From contig NW_014577217.1 of the NCBI RefSeq assembly GCF_000485595.1, forward strand, positions 562,905-599,630: a stretch of 36,726 bases of DNA, given 5' to 3'. Below are positions 1-11,551 of the stretch, piece after piece; position 1 is the first letter of the stretch; the number at the start of each line of letters is the position of its first letter. The notes under the pieces were generated by a model that worked only from the letters and a program-made list of their open reading frames with translations, had not been told where the DNA came from and did no database searches. The translations under genes and the position numbers were made by a program. The stretch is from Priapulus caudatus. Its lineage: Eukaryota > Priapulida > Priapulimorpha > Priapulimorphida > Priapulidae.

Positions 1-260
1 TATGCGTAGGCCAACAGCTAGTACGCGAGCTCGGCCACCCACCTGACGCGGTCGTTTTAATGGTGTCACATTGGGCAGGAAACTGGGAAGCTTTACCGCT
101 GTCGCCTCGGCCAGCGCTGGATCAGTTTGTTCACCAGTGTTATTTCTTCGCAGAGGCTTCCGCTTAAATGGTCTCAACATGGGGGCGCGGATATAACACG
201 CTCTTATAGCGACTTCATTGTAGACAATAACGGAGGTGCGCCGCAGCGTCCCGGTAGCTA

Positions 261-677
261 ATTGGCGTCTCGTCCACTAAACCTGATATACTAATAAGCA
301 TGGCGCGCTACGGTAGGACGCAGCGGTGGCGGGCGACGTCGTAGATGTTTCACTGCGCCGTAAATTCACTAGCATGCTAATGAACGCGTTATTCCTGCGT
401 CCTGTTACAGCACACAGGTTGACACGCACATTACTAGCCATTGATTTTAACGTTTATAGTCTTTCTTGAACACCGCCGACGTCTTTCACGCGAACGGTCA
501 TAACAGTCACGTACCATTGCGCGGCGAGGAGGTGTTCAATACCAACGCGTCCGACAGATGCTTTGTATTGGAAGCGCGGTCGCAGAGAAATATTTGCCCC
601 TTGTGTGGGGCGGCCATGATTGTTGAAGATTGAGATGAAAAGGTCCAACTAAACAACATACTTTCCTTTGAAAATTC
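261..677 (+). repeat. Internal segment of the palindrome, left copy (direct orientation)
   Basis: This segment matches 4617-5001 in the same orientation, while the sequence on both sides matches the right arm inverted. It starts ATTGGCGTCTCGTCC and ends near CTTTCCTTTGAAAATT. It contains a short reading-frame stretch with a CPLCG motif (around 594-615), reminiscent of a zinc-knuckle pair, but too short and broken to name. The left copy has many single-base insertions compared with the right copy. Confidence 0.75.
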
Positions 678-1374
678 GAATGACCGCAGGCTCATCGCCT
701 TTGGTACCGATTTCGTAATTCTTAACAATAATAATGCAGTTCCTATAATGGTTTCCGCTAACAAGGAACATTTTTATTTGAATATGTTGAAGGCAATGAC
801 GGACCGGACAGATTATTAGATTCGGCGCCCGCCCAAACGGTCGCCATGATTTGCCGACCCCCTACTTTAAAACACAGACAGACAAAAATCTGTTTAGGCG
901 CGATTTTAAATCTTAATCGGTTTTAACCGTCATATGAATTTGCGCCCACGATTCCAAACGCCGTATGCTAGGTAAAAAGATCCGGTAAAAAAGATCACGT
1001 ATGTGCCCTGGAATATGTTCCCACAGACGGCGAACACGGAATGAATGTCTTTTACACGTATAAATATACGGAAACAAATCTACGCCCACTAAGCTACCAG
1101 GAATCTGTGTATAATTGAAGGCGACCAGACGAGGGAGGTATGTCTGAATTTTATTTATCACAATATAGACTCCGAATATATGGGGACAGCAATCCGCCGG
1201 ATCTACACAATCGATTACGCATCGCAGTTACAAATAATTCACGCGCGACAAATAGGGCCATCGTTCAATCCAATCGCCCTGGTCCTACTCAACATCGCCT
1301 GTCTATGGCACAGTCGCCTTTCCTGGTATTAGTCGCGATGGATGCCCGCGCTTACGTTCTCTCTCGTACGACAC

Positions 1375-2540
1375 AGCAACGCGTGCTGTTGCCATATACT
1401 TCTAAATCTTCCATTCGGAACCACGGTCTGTCTGTGTTATGGCACAGTAGACGAGCGGCTTTGCCATATACTTCTGAATCTTGCATGGAACGTAGGGGCT
1501 CGTCTGTGTATGGCACAGCACCGCGTGTTTTGCCAATATATACTTCTAAATCTCTTCATCGAAGCCACCGGTCTGTCTGTATTGGCACAGTAACGCGTGT
1601 TTTGCTACAATACTTGCTAAATCTTCATCGAACCATGTCCGTCTTGTATGGCAAGCAGCAACGCGCTGTTTGTGGCCACATTACTTCTTAATCTTTTTAT
1701 CGAACGGCACGTCTGTCTTGTATAGGCACAGTAACGAGGCGCGTTTGCCATATAACTTCTTGAATGCTTCATGGAACTAAGGGCTCGTCTTGTATTGGCA
1801 CAGCACCGCGTGGTTTTTGCCATACTATACTTCTAAGAAATCTTCATCGACCGACGGTCCCAGTCCTTGTATGGCACCCACAGTAACGAGCGCTTATGGG
1901 CCATATACTTCTGATCTTCATGGAAATAGGGACTCGTCTTGTATGGCACAGTAACGCGTGTTTTTTTGCCATATATACTCTAAATCTTCAATCGAACCAC
2001 GGTCCGTCTTGTATGGCACCAGCACACGCGTGTTTTTGCCATATTACTTCTAAATACTTCATCGAACCATGGTCCCGATCCTGTATGGCACAGTAAACGC
2101 GTGTTTTCCCATATACTTTCTAAATCTTTAACTAAAAATATCCGTCTTGTATGGCACAGTACGCGTGTTTTGCCCATATACTTCTAATATTCATCGAACC
2201 CAATGGTCCGTCTTTGTATGGCACAGTAACGCGTGGTGTTTCTGCCAGATACTTCTAAATATTCATGAACCATGGCCCGTGATTGTATGCACAGGTAATA
2301 ACGCGTGCTTTGCCACATACTTCTAAATATTCATCGACGCATGGCCCGTATGTATGGCAGCAGTAATGAACGCCGTGCTTACCGCGCACATACTTCTAAA
2401 ATATTCATCGAAGCCATGCCGGTATTTGTATGCACAGTAATAACGAGCGTGTTTTGCCATATACTTCTAAATCTTCATCGAACCACGGTCTGTCTTGTAG
2501 GTGCACAGTAAACGCGTGCTTTGGCAAATACTCTCCAAAT
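1375..2540 (-). repeat. Tandem array of ~65-bp unit, inverted and noisy copy
   Basis: This is a series of about 17-18 units recognisable by CCATATACTTCTAAAT, CTTCATCGAACCATGG and TCTTGTATGGCACAG. They are the reverse complement of the units at 3157-4008. Spacing varies because of scattered single-base insertions and deletions, often in homopolymers. Long frames through this stretch come from repeat translation, not genes. Confidence 0.85.
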
Positions 2541-2794
2541 CTGAGCTTACCGCGCGCGTAACACGTCAACAGCAAACAGCGAACGTCTGACGGAGCGGCA
2601 CATAAACCTAATTCTTTGACAAGCAAGCGCGTAATGCACCGAAAATAGAGCATCAGTCACGTGGTATCATGAGGCGAGCTAATGCTGCGCGCCTGCTTCA
2701 CTACGCTAATCACTGACAATCGTCGAGAATATTTGTTGGCATTTTTTTCTCGGCGAAATGATGGATGGAGTGTAGGAGCCTTACACTGGCCACA

Positions 2795-3156
2795 CGCACA
2801 TATTAGTGTAATAAGGGAAAACCCACATATCAACGGAGTAAGGGAAATACCCTACATATCAGCGGAGTAGGGAAATCCCCCACATATCAGCGGGTAGAGG
2901 AATACCAACATATCAGCGGGTAGAGGATACAACATATATCAGAGGGTAGAGGAATACCAACATATAAGCGGGTAGGGCCCGGGAATCCCACATATCAGAG
3001 GGTAGAGGAATCCCCACATATCAGAGGGTAGAGGAATACCAACATATCAGAAGGTAGAGGAATACCAACATATCAGAGGGTAGAAGAATACCAACATATC
3101 AGAGGGTAGAGGAATACCAACATATCAGAGGGTAGAGGAATACCAACATATCAGCG
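2795..3156. repeat. 26-bp tandem array
   Basis: The repeated unit is ACATATCAGAGGGTAGAGG followed by AATACCA, about 26 bp, in roughly 13-14 copies. The first few copies (to about 3000) are irregular and the later ones nearly identical. The array exists in one orientation only and sits between the two inverted 65-bp arrays. Confidence 0.9.
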
Positions 3157-4008
3157 GACCATGGTTCGATGAATATTTAGAAGTATATGGCAAAACACGC
3201 GTTACTGTGCCATACAAGACGGACCATGGTTCGATGAATATTTAGAAGTATATGGCAAAACACGCGTTACTGTGCCATACAAGACGGACCTTCTTTCAGT
3301 AAAGATTTAGAAGTATATGGCAAAACACGCGTTACTGTGCCATACAAGACGGACCGCGGTTCGATGAAGATTTAGAAGTATATGGCAAAACACGCGTTGC
3401 TGTGCCATACAAGACGGACCATGGTTCGATGAAGATTTAGAAGTATATGGCAAAACACGCGTTATTACTGTGCCATACAAGACGGACCATGGTTCGATGA
3501 ATATTTAGAAGTATATGGCAAAACACGCGTTGCTGTGCCATACAAGACGGACCATGGTTCGATGAATATTTAGATGTATGTGGCAAAGCACGCGTTACTG
3601 TGCCATACAAGACGGACCATGGTTCGATGAAGATTTAGAAGTATATGGCAAAACACGCGTTATTACTGTGCCATACAAGACGGACCATGGTTCGATGAAT
3701 ATTTAGAAGTATGTGGCAAAACACGCGTTACTGTGCCATACAAGACGGACCGCGGTTCGATGAAGATTTAGAAGTATATGGCAAAGCACGCGTTGCTGTG
3801 TCGTACGAGACGAGCCCTAGTTCCATGAAGATTCAGAAGTATATGGCAAAGCGCTCGTTACTGTGCCATACAAGACCGACCGTGGTTTGATGAAGATTTA
3901 GAAGTATATATGGCAAAACACGCGTTACTGTGCCATACAGGACGGACCGCGGTTCGATGAAGATTTAGAAGTATATGGCAAAGCACGCGGTGCTGTGTCG
4001 TACGAGAG
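3157..4008 (+). repeat. Tandem array of ~65-bp unit, clean copy
   Basis: About 13 units of 65 bp. Each contains CCATGGTTCGATGA, ATTTAGAAGTATATGGCAAA and ACACGCGTTACTGTGCCATA. Units are close to identical, and a three-base TTA expansion recurs in some (GCGTTATTACTG). There are no unique spacers between units, so this is a satellite-type array, not a CRISPR array. Confidence 0.92.
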
Positions 4009-4616
4009 AGAACGTAACGCGGGATCCATCGCGATAATAAGTAAGGCGATGTGGTAGACCAGGCGATTGGATTGAACGATGGCTATTTGTCGCGTGAATT
4101 ATTTGTAACTGTGCGTAACGATTGTGTAGTATCCGGCGGATTGCTGATCCCCATTGTCGAGTTATATTGCGATAAATAAATCAGACATACACTTCCCTCG
4201 TCTGTCGCCTCAATTATACACAGATCCTGGTAGCTTGTGGGCGTAATTTGTTTCCTATATTTATACGTTAAAAAGACATTCATTCGTGTTCCGTCTGTGG
4301 GAACTATTCCAGGCAATACGTGATCTTTTTACCGGATCTTTTTACCTACATTACGCGTTTGGAATCTCGGGCAAATTCATATGACGTTAAAACCGATTAG
4401 AATTTAAAATCCGTAACAGATTTTGTGTGTGTTTAAAGTAGGGGGTCGGCAAAATATGGACCGTGGGCCGGGCCCGAATCTAATAATCTGTCCGGTCCGT
4501 CATTGCCTTCAACATATTCAAAATAAAAATTTCCTTGTTTAGAAACCATTTATTAGCAATCGATTATATTTTAAATTACGAAATCGGGACCAAAAGGCGA
4601 TGAGCCTGCGGTCATT

Positions 4617-5001
4617 ATTGGCGTCTCGTCCACTAAACCTGATATACTAATAAGCATGGCGCGCAGACGCAGCGGTGGCGGCGACGTCGTAGATGTTCAC
4701 GCGCGTAAATTCACGCATCGCTAATGAACGCGTTATTCTGCGTCCTGTTACACACACAGGTTGACACGCACATTACTAGCCATTGATTTTACGTGTATAG
4801 TACTTTTCTTGGAACACCCGACGTTTTCACGCGAACGGTCCATAAAGTCACGTACCATTGCGCCAATGTTCAAACCAAGCGCCGACAGAGCTTTATTGGA
4901 ACGCGGCCAGAGAAATATTTGCCCCTTGTGTGGGGGCGGGCCATGAGTTGAAGATTGAGATGAAAAGGTCCAACTAAACAACATACTTTCCTTTGAAATT
5001 C
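4617..5001 (+). repeat. Internal segment of the palindrome, right copy (direct orientation)
   Basis: This is the cleaner partner of 261-677, in the same orientation although the flanking arms are inverted. The junctions are GTCATT/ATTGGCG on the left and GAAATT/CTTAGCTACC on the right. No inverted repeats or target duplications are obvious at the ends, so it looks like a simple inversion in one arm rather than a separate transposon. Confidence 0.75.
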
Positions 5002-5236
5002 TTAGCTACCGGACGCTTCGGCGCACCTCCGCCATCGTCTACAATGAAGTCGCTATAAGCAGGTGTTATGATCGCGCCTGTTGAGACCATTTAGCGAAGC
5101 TCTCCGGAGAAATAACACGTGAAACTGTCCAGCGCTGCCAATGCGACAGCGGAAGCTTCCCAGTTTCCTGCTGTGACACCATTAACAACGAGTCAGTGGG
5201 TGGCCGAGCTCGCGTACTAGCTGTTGCCTACGCTAA

Positions 5237-7780
5237 GTGAGCCTTTATAACAGGCAGGCGCGCGCTGAAGCCAGCCGCGCGTGAGTATACGGGTTAATTC
5301 CAATCGCGGGTCAATGGACATGAGCACTCACGCACCGGTGGTGACGATATTGATTGCGGGATAACGATGGCGTCACGAAATTCCCCTAGCGTCGCCTAAA
5401 CGACTTCACGAAATTTGAAATTGAATCTCGAGTGTTGCGATGTTTTCGATGAGCGGGAGACGTGCTAGAAGCTTGGCCCGTACTATCGCTATAACGTGGC
5501 CGTTATAGGAGAGGTTATAGGGTGCATGCATGCGCCCTCACGGCGGGGGACAACGACGATCAATAGCAATGAGAGAATATAGAACTGGCAGAATCGTTTT
5601 GTATGTTTGTCATCGAGATGGCTATCATCAGATGTGACAATTCGGTTGGTGCATGTGTATGATTTTGCGATGAAAAAATTGCTCGCTTGTACCACGGTTG
5701 CTCGTCCAAAACAAAATATATTTATTATACCGCTTACTGGATCCGTTCGCCAGTCCTCGCGTCAAACATAAGGAATCGTCTATAAATATTACACATAAAA
5801 GTATACAAACTAACTCAACTTTAAGGTAGACATAGTAATTTAAATTTTACGATTGCACATAAATTTCTTAAAATCATCTCATACTCCCCAAATACGAGTG
5901 GCACTGAGGTGGTATTGTGAGTGTGGCTTTAATATGTTTAATTTCGTTTTTAATGTTATCACATTTGTAATAAACTATGTTACTGTTAATCAAAATCAGT
6001 ATTTTCTGAACAAACCTATAAAATCGTGTACTATATATGAAAGCACTTATTGAATTTAGTATGAGGTTAGACTGCACATGTGACTACTGCTGCTTACTTT
6101 ACACGTGTATACGTCTGAGTTTCTGTATGTGAAATATTGTAGCACATGTAGTAAGTGCTCATCTAAGGTTAGATTGATTCACTGTTGTTGATCTTGACTA
6201 CAAGTCACGCAAGTAAAATTGGAGCCGAAGGAGCGATTTCTGTTATATAGATGATTGGTTTAACGTGTAAGTCATATTTTCCGTAAAAAATAAACACATC
6301 TGTACTATAGGCAGATAGTGTCAAAGGACTGCGTCGATAAGTCTAGTCAGCAGTGACAAGACTTACATTGCTATATTTAAAAGAATCATCACTCAAATAC
6401 ATTTAAAATATGACAACATGCAGTGAAATATATTCTCACTTATTAGCGGATAGGCTACTTATTACATAAGCTTGAAAATTACTAAGTATTTGTGCTGTTA
6501 TGGTGTATAAAATAGCAAATAACGCACCCACATGGTCGCAACAATTGTTTTTGCCAATTGCCTCACGTACACAAGTGCATATAATTCTGACAAAGGTGTT
6601 TCTGATTCTATGACGTAAGAGGTTGCAGACTGGTACCGCGTCTCTACTACTTTATGCAAGTTTCCGTAGAACAGAATGGACAGAAAATCGTTCGAAATTC
6701 TCACTTTAATTACTCGTATAGAGTAAGCATAAAAAATCAGGCAAAGAAAAATTGGAATTGACAGTGCGGGCAAGATTTAACCGCACTTCCGCTAATTTAG
6801 TTGAAAGGTTTTTAAGCAAAAAATTTTCTTCGGCTAATTGTTCTAGCTTTGTCTATAGTCACGTGGCCGTATTGCGTTAAAGATATCACCTTCTGTTAGG
6901 AATTTCCAGGGAAAATCGCATGGACCTATGAAGTTATAAGTTTGCATAATGAGTCATGGATTATACTTAAACATTTCACCCACTAGATTGTATAAGCTGT
7001 CTAGCCTATTCGGTATACTCGCCTGGTTCTACTAGAGCACTAGTATTTTGTTTTCATTTAGCCAAATACAGATTATGTAATGGCAGATGGTGGCCATGCA
7101 ATGGCGTTGACCGTTATTCGCGTTGTCACGGGGCTATTTATTCGTCTCTCCGGACTGTTGTAATGGTAGGAATACTGAGAATTGGCAACGTCTCAGATTT
7201 TCCGACAGACATTCTCTTAATAGATCTCTCAAAACCTCAAATAGCGCCGGTGCTCATTTCCCAGGGAAGCAGGTTAGGCTGTGTCATTGAAACATATAGA
7301 TTTATATACTATAGAAACATTATTTATTCATGTTGGTGAACTGTGATCTCAACTACGCGGCCATGTCATAGATGATACATTTATAGATCCGGTTACCGCC
7401 TCCATAGAGCGTTATAGATAAAAATCGATTTCCCTATTTGATCGCCACACATATTTCAGGCCATGATTTCTCTCTCGTTATATCGCGTTCTTGCGCTCTT
7501 TTCATGATTTATGGTTAGTTGTGTTGGACCGAGAATGGTGCCAATCCACTACACTACTGCATCCTGCCAATATATCCTGCAGCGTACACATGTCACATTC
7601 GATTTCTCCATTCCAGTGTGCATGATGCAATATCATATCAAGTAGACAGTTTGGTCAAAGCTATTTTGCCGTGTCATACGATAACAATAGATGTTTGGAT
7701 GTCTGTGTGTGAGCAGTCAAGCATCCGACCCTCATTCGTGTATATAGTTATGTATCTATTACTAATCAGCAAACCGCCAC
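5237..7780. other. No recognisable gene
   Basis: I see only short unrelated frames in this AT-rich stretch and no exon with convincing splice sites or protein similarity. It follows the palindrome edge at about 5236. Confidence 0.6.
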
Positions 7781-7782
7781 GA

Positions 7783-7809
7783 GTGTGTGTATGTATGTAT
7801 GTGTGTGTG

Positions 7810-7857
<48 letters not shown>

Positions 7858-7960
7858 TATGTGTGTGTGTGTGTGTCCGCCTGCGTGTGTGTGTGGGCGT
7901 GTGCGCGTGCGTGTGCGCGTGCCCGCGTGCGTGTGCGTGTGCGCGTGCGCGCGTGTGTGG
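7783..7960. repeat. (GT)n/(GC)n compound microsatellite
   Basis: A long alternating purine-pyrimidine tract: GTGT runs, then GTGC/CGTG runs. Both strands read through as Cys/Val/Arg or Thr/His frames, which are artefacts of the dinucleotide repeat. Confidence 0.95.
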
Positions 7961-8684
7961 TGTTTGATTTAGATTTCCCCTGACGGCCGAGCCTATTTAA
8001 CGCACCCGCGGCATTCTGCACCAACAATGCGAATTATTGTCCATGGGCCAGCTGCTACTGGTGAAGCTGTTGACCATGTGGGTCAATCGATCGATACACA
8101 ACCGTCCCGTGAACTGTAGCTGTTTACCATTCATGAACGTCGGCACACATCACTCGAGAGAGCGATTGTCTGTCTGCCTCGAAAGTAGTCTCATTTCGAG
8201 ATGCACGCACGTGCACACGCCAATTGGCATTTAGCTTTGCAGTTTGAGTGAAGTGGGCTGTATTATAGGTGGCTATGGTAACGTTACAGGCGCAATCTCA
8301 ACGCTGAAGTGTGTCCGCCGTTCCTCATCTTCATCCTGCTTGTCGATATTAAAATGAAGCAGACGTCACTGAATATTAAATCCGCGAGCGACCGACACAC
8401 TGGAAACCGCATTTCGCGTTCCGTATACAGTAAGCCGCGTCGTGGTGGAGACTTCATTATCAGGGCTTAATATGTTCGTCCGCATTGGAAGGGATTTGCA
8501 GCTGCAAAATAGAAAATGCAAGCTTGAATACATTTAGCTAATAAGCGAGTGATTTTTTTGACGACAGGAGATGAATATGTGCGCCTAATCACTCGAACAG
8601 ATGCGAGCATTGTGCTCGTGACTTTGATGCCACCTGGGTTTATGCTGGCGTGTGCTCTCCTGCATCGGGAGATTGTGTTTGTGT
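7961..8684. other. No recognisable gene
   Basis: Unique-looking sequence with short frames only. No family or splice-site pair could be supported. Confidence 0.5.
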
Positions 8685-8805
8685 GAAATATCAGGAGCGT
8701 ATAATGACAAATTGTCATTATACAATTTTGACAATTTACGTATTATGACAACGTCTTACAAAAACGTATTATGACAATTTTGTCATTATACGCTCCTGGA
8801 AATAT
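8685..8805. mobile_element. CAGGAG-type palindromic element, 107 bp, 7-bp target duplication
   Basis: The element at 8692-8798 begins CAGGAGCGTATAATGACAAA and ends with the inverse of that motif. It is flanked by perfect direct repeats GAAATAT at 8685-8691 and 8799-8805. Its inside holds further GTATTATGACAA-type partial inverted repeats. It is the same family as 33704-33747, 9057-9104 and 11456-11544. It has no coding capacity. Confidence 0.88.
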
Positions 8806-8970
8806 CTACGTTCAAACTAAAGCCACCGTGACGTGGTGAATTGCTTTTATTACTGCAGTATTGTATGTAGTCGCCAATTAATACTCGTTATACATGATCG
8901 TGCACATGATATTCCACCAATGAGTTTCCACCAAGCTGTTACAATGAAAGGCATCGTGTGTTATGCAAAA

Positions 8971-9002
8971 CCAATTATTATAATTACGTAATTAATAATT
9001 GG
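8971..9002. repeat. AT-rich 32-nt palindrome
   Basis: CCAATTATTA on the left is mirrored by TAATAATTGG on the right around a TAATTACGTAATT core. It could form a hairpin. No target duplication is obvious. Confidence 0.5.
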
Positions 9003-9049
9003 ATGCGTGCAGAAAGCACTTTGCTGTATAGACGTTTATAGGTTACTAC

Positions 9050-9111
9050 ATTATATCAGGAGTGAATTATAATGGATCTAATCATCTATTATTATTCACT
9101 CCTGATCATAT
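9050..9111. mobile_element. CAGGAG-type palindromic element, 48 bp
   Basis: The element at 9057-9104 starts CAGGAGTGAATTATAAT and ends with ATTATTCACTCCTG. The flanking 7-mers are ATTATAT (left) and ATCATAT (right), matching at six of seven positions. Architecture and ends match the other CAGGAG elements in the window. Confidence 0.75.
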
Positions 9112-9142
9112 CACATAAATCATGATCAGACATTTATTACGC

Positions 9143-9143
<1 letters not shown>

Positions 9144-9173
<30 letters not shown>
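9144..9173. repeat. (ATT)n microsatellite
   Basis: About ten TTA/ATT units. Confidence 0.9.
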
Positions 9174-9174
<1 letters not shown>

Positions 9175-10328
9175 GATTGTACAGAAAATTGTATTCAATA
9201 AAGTTTGGCACTAGGAAACGCAGTGAGTAACCCAAGTCGAGCGATTTCTCTGTAGTTTGATGATGGTTTGTTCGTAGAGCTGATGGGCGGTAATACATCA
9301 CTTGCACTAGTGAGAATCAGAGAACGTCTGCTAATCTAACCGTCTGAAGTGAGTATGCGATGTATCCCCCGTGCCGAAATGCCTACCCTCAAATAACCCT
9401 GTGATCAACTGAAGTATATATAGCTTTTATACTTATCACGAGTTCAGGTTGTGAACAAATGTGCGGCATGTTACAATAATCATCAACGACAATATGGGAT
9501 TCGATGTCTGGGTAAATTGTCCTCGATTACTACTGACAGAAAGACCCTGTATTTCCTGCCTAAGCAGAACTTTCGGTAGTACCGCCTGATCAACAGATAT
9601 AAGATGCTGTTGACACAGCTATAGTAATCAAAGTGTCTCTCACTGGGCCCCAATTCGATGGAAGCAGTAAATGCGCTTGTGACCTTCACGGCAATATGTT
9701 GGCTCCAAGAAACGGTCTTGCTAGGGTTAGATAACAGTCAGTCGACAGCCTCGTCTGTAGACAGTCAGTCGCACAGCCTCGCCGGGCTAGGCTATGTGTA
9801 TGCCCTAGGCCTAGAGTGATGCCATAGATATCACGCTCTAGTGCTTCAACGAAAATAAACTAAGCGAACACCTCTTCCACCTTTCTCTAGGCTGCTGGTA
9901 CTGATAACTCCGACAATATCATCCAAACGATAACAACTCCGACAATGTCATATCATTCATCTCTCTCTCCCTCCCCGACGGTGTCAACGAAACTAAATGA
10001 AACGGAATGAATACCTCTCGCGTCATTGCTCTGGCTATCGGCCTTCTCTCCTCTGCCTCTCTATTACCTGATCGTACATTTATTATAGGAACTCATCAAT
10101 ATAGTATGTACGCTCCAAATGCAGCATCGTCTTGTATTATGGGGTAAACGCGACGTGATTTGGCTCACAGCGATATCGAACGTACACTGCATTCGCTCAA
10201 GCGTCACCGTTCGTCTTCGTTACGCGACCTAATGGGCCTTCATAGCGATCGACTGCGACCGGCGTTCTTCTGAAACTTTCCTTCACGCGCCGTGGCGAAC
10301 CTTGTTCATCGTCTGGGATCGATGCCCG
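9174..10328. other. No recognisable gene
   Basis: Unique sequence with small local direct repeats, such as ACAGTCAGTCG near 9733 and 9761 and AACTCCGACAAT near 9905 and 9931. No exon could be supported. Confidence 0.5.
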
Positions 10329-10346
10329 ATATATATATATATATAG

Positions 10347-10421
<75 letters not shown>

Positions 10422-10426
10422 CAGAC

Positions 10427-10513
<87 letters not shown>

Positions 10514-10613
10514 AAGATAGATAGATAGATAGATAGATATTTAGATAAATAGATAGATAGATAGCTAGCTAGCTAGATAGCTAGCTAGCTAGATAGATAG
10601 ATAGATAGATAGA
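10329..10613. repeat. (AT)n then (GATA)n/(GACA)n microsatellite, ~280 bp
   Basis: Starts with ATATAT, then a long GATA array interrupted by two GACA blocks (about 10420 and 10492-10512) and a TAGC-containing block near 10561-10590. It is followed by a short AGAGAG stretch. Confidence 0.95.
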
Positions 10614-11448
10614 AGGAGAGGGAGAGAGATAAAGAGAAAGAGCCTCGGGTGTCGTCTGCCGGTTTCCTCGCGTGTTCGCGAGCAGCCGACTTCGCATGGT
10701 AACCTGGATGTATAGTAGTAATATCGTCTGAGTTCAACCTGTGCTATACAAGCGGCTATATATATATATATGTCTGATATGCATGACGGCATGCACATTT
10801 TTCACGTAATTCTATAGGATACTGCATGGCAAGAGCTAGCTCATCGTGCGTCGAACATTGGGTATACCCGCTCTGCGCCTATGCGACGCATGGGTTATGC
10901 ATAATATATATATATATAATTGATATATCGAATACGTTTATGAATATGAGCGACTGTTTCACATGAATTGCTTTGTTCCGTGACAATCACGCTAACCAAG
11001 GAAATAACGGACGCCACATTCGACATTCTGCCCATGTTTGTTGTTTATGTTATTTCGCGTGAGTTCCGCTGACCAAATAAGTTTCTATACACACACAGTT
11101 TTAAATGTGCACATACCGAGTATATATTGACTTGTCATTTCTTTGTCTATTTGACTTGCATACAAAGGCAACGCCTGTTGTAGTATCATATTGATTCGTA
11201 ATTTCGGGCGGAGATGATCGCTAGCACACTGTGAACCATTGTCTCATCAGAGGCTGCAGGCGCATCTGCTGGTACAGTGACCGGGTGTTGGTTCTGTGAA
11301 TTTTAGCATTAATTATTTCTGCGGTTGAACATTGTGCGCGCTAATTGTAATATATGTGATATGCTCGGGCACTCGTTGGCGCGCGTAATCGCATTGCGCA
11401 GCGGTGGCAGTAACATACGTATCAGAATTAGATAATAGAGATAATTCC
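10614..11448. other. No recognisable gene
   Basis: Unique sequence with short (TA)n runs near 10757 and 10903. No coding exon could be supported. Confidence 0.5.
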
Positions 11449-11551
11449 TTTTTATCAGGAGTAGATAATAGGGATTAATTCCCTAATTAGTAATAGTAGA
11501 TAATAGTAGACTAATAGTAGATAATTTTCTATTATCTACTCCTGTTATTAT
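11449..11551. mobile_element. CAGGAG-type palindromic element, 89 bp
   Basis: The element at 11456-11544 begins CAGGAGTAGATAATAG and ends CTATTATCTACTCCTG, a perfect 16-bp terminal inverted repeat. Its interior is made of repeated TAGTAGATAATAG motifs. Flanking 7-mers TTTTTAT and TTATTAT match at six of seven positions. Confidence 0.78.

Larger units (their letters stand above)
1..5236. repeat. Large imperfect palindrome (~5.2 kb) with tandem arrays in both arms
   Basis: Bases 1-260 are the reverse complement of about 5003-5236, and 679-2540 is the reverse complement of about 3157-4616. Between these, 261-677 and 4617-5001 are homologous but in the same orientation, so one arm carries a flipped internal segment. 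The centre (about 2560-3156) is not symmetric and holds a 26-bp tandem array. The outer parts of the arms have short broken reading frames, for example about 78 codons on the minus strand at 4083-4316, that match no family I know. The palindrome starts at or before the window edge, so its true left boundary is unknown. It could be an unclassified mobile element, a segmental inverted duplication or partly an assembly product; I cannot decide from sequence alone. Confidence 0.8.

Noticed and set aside
1140-2653. Long frames (up to 183 codons) in 1140-1691 and several of 60-85 codons beyond
   Set aside because: They are translations of the 65-bp satellite array and the noisy left arm; the repeated LLNLHR and YTSKS motifs follow the repeat unit.
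1375-4008. CRISPR-like repeat array
   Set aside because: Units are head-to-tail with no unique spacers, the unit is 65 bp, and the context is eukaryotic.
7519-8027. Cys/Val and Thr/His-rich frames around 7519-8027, 12273-12740, 29540-29857 and 30504-31020
   Set aside because: They arise from GT/CA microsatellites on either strand.
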